DNA of 6,416 bases. Source: Verrucomicrobiota bacterium. GTDB lineage: Bacteria; Verrucomicrobiota; Verrucomicrobiia; Chthoniobacterales; UBA10450. The stretch's first letter is position 1; every line of letters begins with the position of its first letter. Positions 5,278 through 6,416 of this stretch are shown piece after piece. The notes below the pieces were generated by a model that was not told where the DNA came from, did no database searches, and saw only the letters and a list, made by a program, of their open reading frames with translations. The DNA lies in contig QHMQ01000063.1 of assembly GCA_003217835.1 (NCBI GenBank), positions 1 to 6,416 on the forward strand, written 5' to 3'. The translations under genes were made by a program, and so were the position numbers.

Positions 5278-6416
5278 TTTCCAGAACGATTTCCTGCGAG
5301 CCGGCGATTTAGAGCCGCACCCTGCCAGTATTGTTGCTGCCGCAACCGATCTGCTGAATACATCCCGCACGGGGGCAGTCCCAGTCGTCCATGTTTGGAG
5401 CACGGTCAACAGATCCGGTGATAACCGCATGCCGCATCAAAAAAGAAATGGCGTCTGGATGTGCCTTGAGGATTCGGCGGGCCACGCTTGTCCCGATGTG
5501 CTTCGTCCGCACAAGAAAGAAACGATCATCCATAAAACATTTTTCAGTGCCTTTTCGACAGGGCAGCTCGATTTGGTTTTGCATGAGCTCAATGCGGACG
5601 CGCTGATCATCGCTGGCGTGCACTTGCACGCGTGTGTGCGCGCGACTGCGCTTGATGCTTACGCCAAGGGTTACAGCGTTGTCGTCGCCGAGGATTCCAC
5701 CGGAAGCAATGATCCGCTGCATGGCGCAATTACGAAGCGGTACCTGCAGAAACGATCGCTGGTCTTCCGAAGCTCAGGCGAGATTCTGGCAGCGATTTCC
5801 GCAGGCGGGGCAAGGTTCGGCGAATTACTGGTCGATAAAGAGCCCGAGGTTGTGACTCATAGTTCCCCCTGGAATTGCGAACGTACCTGGCGAGTGGCAG
5901 CAGGGCGAAAACCCGATATTGAAGCTGCAGTCGCTGCATCGAGAAAGGCTTTGGAGGATTGGCGGCGGGTTCCCGTTGATGATCGGCTAAGGTTGCTGCA
6001 AGCTTTTGGCCGCCAGCTGGAGCAACATGAGCGGCAACTTGTCGATCTTCTCGTCGAGGATATCGGCAAACCTATTCGTTATGCGCGCGATGAAGTGGCG
6101 CGCGCTATCGCTCTCATAGATGCGGCGGCCAAACAGGTCGAACCAGGACAGGATCGCGTACCGCAGAAAACCGGTTTTCGCCGCGAGCCGCTTGGAGTAA
6201 TCGCACTAGTTGGGCCTTTTAATAATCCGCTCGCAATTCCAGTCGGTAAAATTGTTCCTGCTCTTCTTTACGGAAATGTTGTCATTTGGAAACCAGCTGT
6301 TCCCGGATCGCGAATCACCCAGCAGACAGCGGATCTTTTCGCGATGGCGACTGGCTGGCCGAAAGTGTTGCAAGTTTTGCCCGGTGGAGATCAAACGGCT
6401 CGCGAATTAATGGCCG
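5252..6416 (+). CDS. Isochorismatase-type cysteine hydrolase fused to aldehyde dehydrogenase (partial, runs off the right edge)
   Basis: One open frame from ATG 5252 to the window end, 388 codons without a stop. Residues 1-183 are an isochorismatase-like cysteine hydrolase with the Asp-Lys-Cys triad: Asp9 in LLLVDFQNDFL, Lys95 in HKTFFSAF, Cys128 in GVHLHACVRATALDAY. The metal-binding His residues of nicotinamidases are not evident, so an amide or ureido hydrolase is more likely than PncA. After a linker, residues about 207-388 are the first part of an aldehyde dehydrogenase: AAVAASRKALEDW (225-237), EDIGKPI (269-275), and the NAD-binding stretch EPLGVIALVGPFNNP (312-326) to VIWKPA (344-349). 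The catalytic Cys and Glu lie beyond the window. The start overlaps the dehydrogenase 3' end by 26 nt; GTG at 5246 is an alternative. Cytoplasmic, probably a substrate-channelling bifunctional enzyme; the substrate is unknown. Confidence 0.9.
   Translation, partial: MKPVLLLVDFQNDFLRAGDLEPHPASIVAAATDLLNTSRTGAVPVVHVWSTVNRSGDNRMPHQKRNGVWMCLEDSAGHACPDVLRPHKKETIIHKTFFSAFSTGQLDLVLHELNADALIIAGVHLHACVRATALDAYAKGYSVVVAEDSTGSNDPLHGAITKRYLQKRSLVFRSSGEILAAISAGGARFGELLVDKEPEVVTHSSPWNCERTWRVAAGRKPDIEAAVAASRKALEDWRRVPVDDRLRLLQAFGRQLEQHERQLVDLLVEDIGKPIRYARDEVARAIALIDAAAKQVEPGQDRVPQKTGFRREPLGVIALVGPFNNPLAIPVGKIVPALLYGNVVIWKPAVPGSRITQQTADLFAMATGWPKVLQVLPGGDQTARELMA

Noticed and set aside
4849..5430. Minus-strand ORF of 193 codons
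   Set aside because: It is antisense to the dehydrogenase and the start of the hydrolase, both of which show clear catalytic motifs. A shadow frame of GC-rich coding sequence.
5252..5860. Nicotinamidase (PncA) identity for the hydrolase domain
   Set aside because: The catalytic triad is shared by the superfamily, but the metal-binding Asp/His cluster typical of nicotinamidases was not seen, and fusion to an ALDH does not suit NAD salvage.
1..6416. Mobile elements, CRISPR arrays, phage or defence genes
   Set aside because: No transposase, integrase, terminal inverted repeats, regularly spaced repeats or recognisable defence domains were found on either strand.

Overview
The window looks like a chromosomal segment of a Gram-negative, free-living bacterium. 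The gene families, moderate-to-high GC content and many weak ribosome binding sites would suit a soil Verrucomicrobiota (Chthoniobacterales-like) genome. That placement is an impression from gene content and style, not a demonstrated taxonomy. No insertion sequence, CRISPR array, phage gene, rRNA or ordinary tRNA was found.

Layout. (1) Positions 1-1069, minus strand: a compact unit transcribed right to left. It encodes a 102-aa two-helix membrane protein, an Rrf2-family regulator starting 2 nt after it, and the first 40 codons of an exported protein. A short motif (TCTACTRAW on the plus strand, WTYAGTAGA on the coding strand) occurs four times around this unit, so it may be autoregulated by the Rrf2 protein. 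(2) Positions 1070-1403: a regulatory gap holding two of those motifs, a weakly supported 55-codon ORF and a perfect 15-bp hairpin that probably ends the next gene. (3) Positions 1404-2372, minus strand: a stand-alone PAPS-dependent-type sulfotransferase. (4) Positions 2479-2835, plus strand: a complete one-piece tmRNA (ssrA) with proteolysis tag ADHEDLALAA, preceded by a plausible promoter and followed by hairpins. (5) Positions 2993-3979, minus strand: an exported PTP-like cysteine phytase with a complete HCEAGRGRT active-site loop. (6) Positions 4138 to the right edge, plus strand: an overlapping gene pair. The first gene is an isocitrate/isopropylmalate-dehydrogenase-family enzyme with an altered substrate pocket. 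The second is an uninterrupted ORF that joins an isochorismatase-type cysteine hydrolase to an aldehyde dehydrogenase and runs off the window.

How the genes may work together. The left unit reads as a redox- or iron-sulfur-responsive regulatory cassette controlling an envelope protein. The right-hand pair reads as a small metabolic operon in which NAD-dependent oxidative decarboxylation, amide or ester hydrolysis and aldehyde oxidation are encoded together. Its substrate cannot be told from sequence. The sulfotransferase, tmRNA and phytase look like independent single-gene units.
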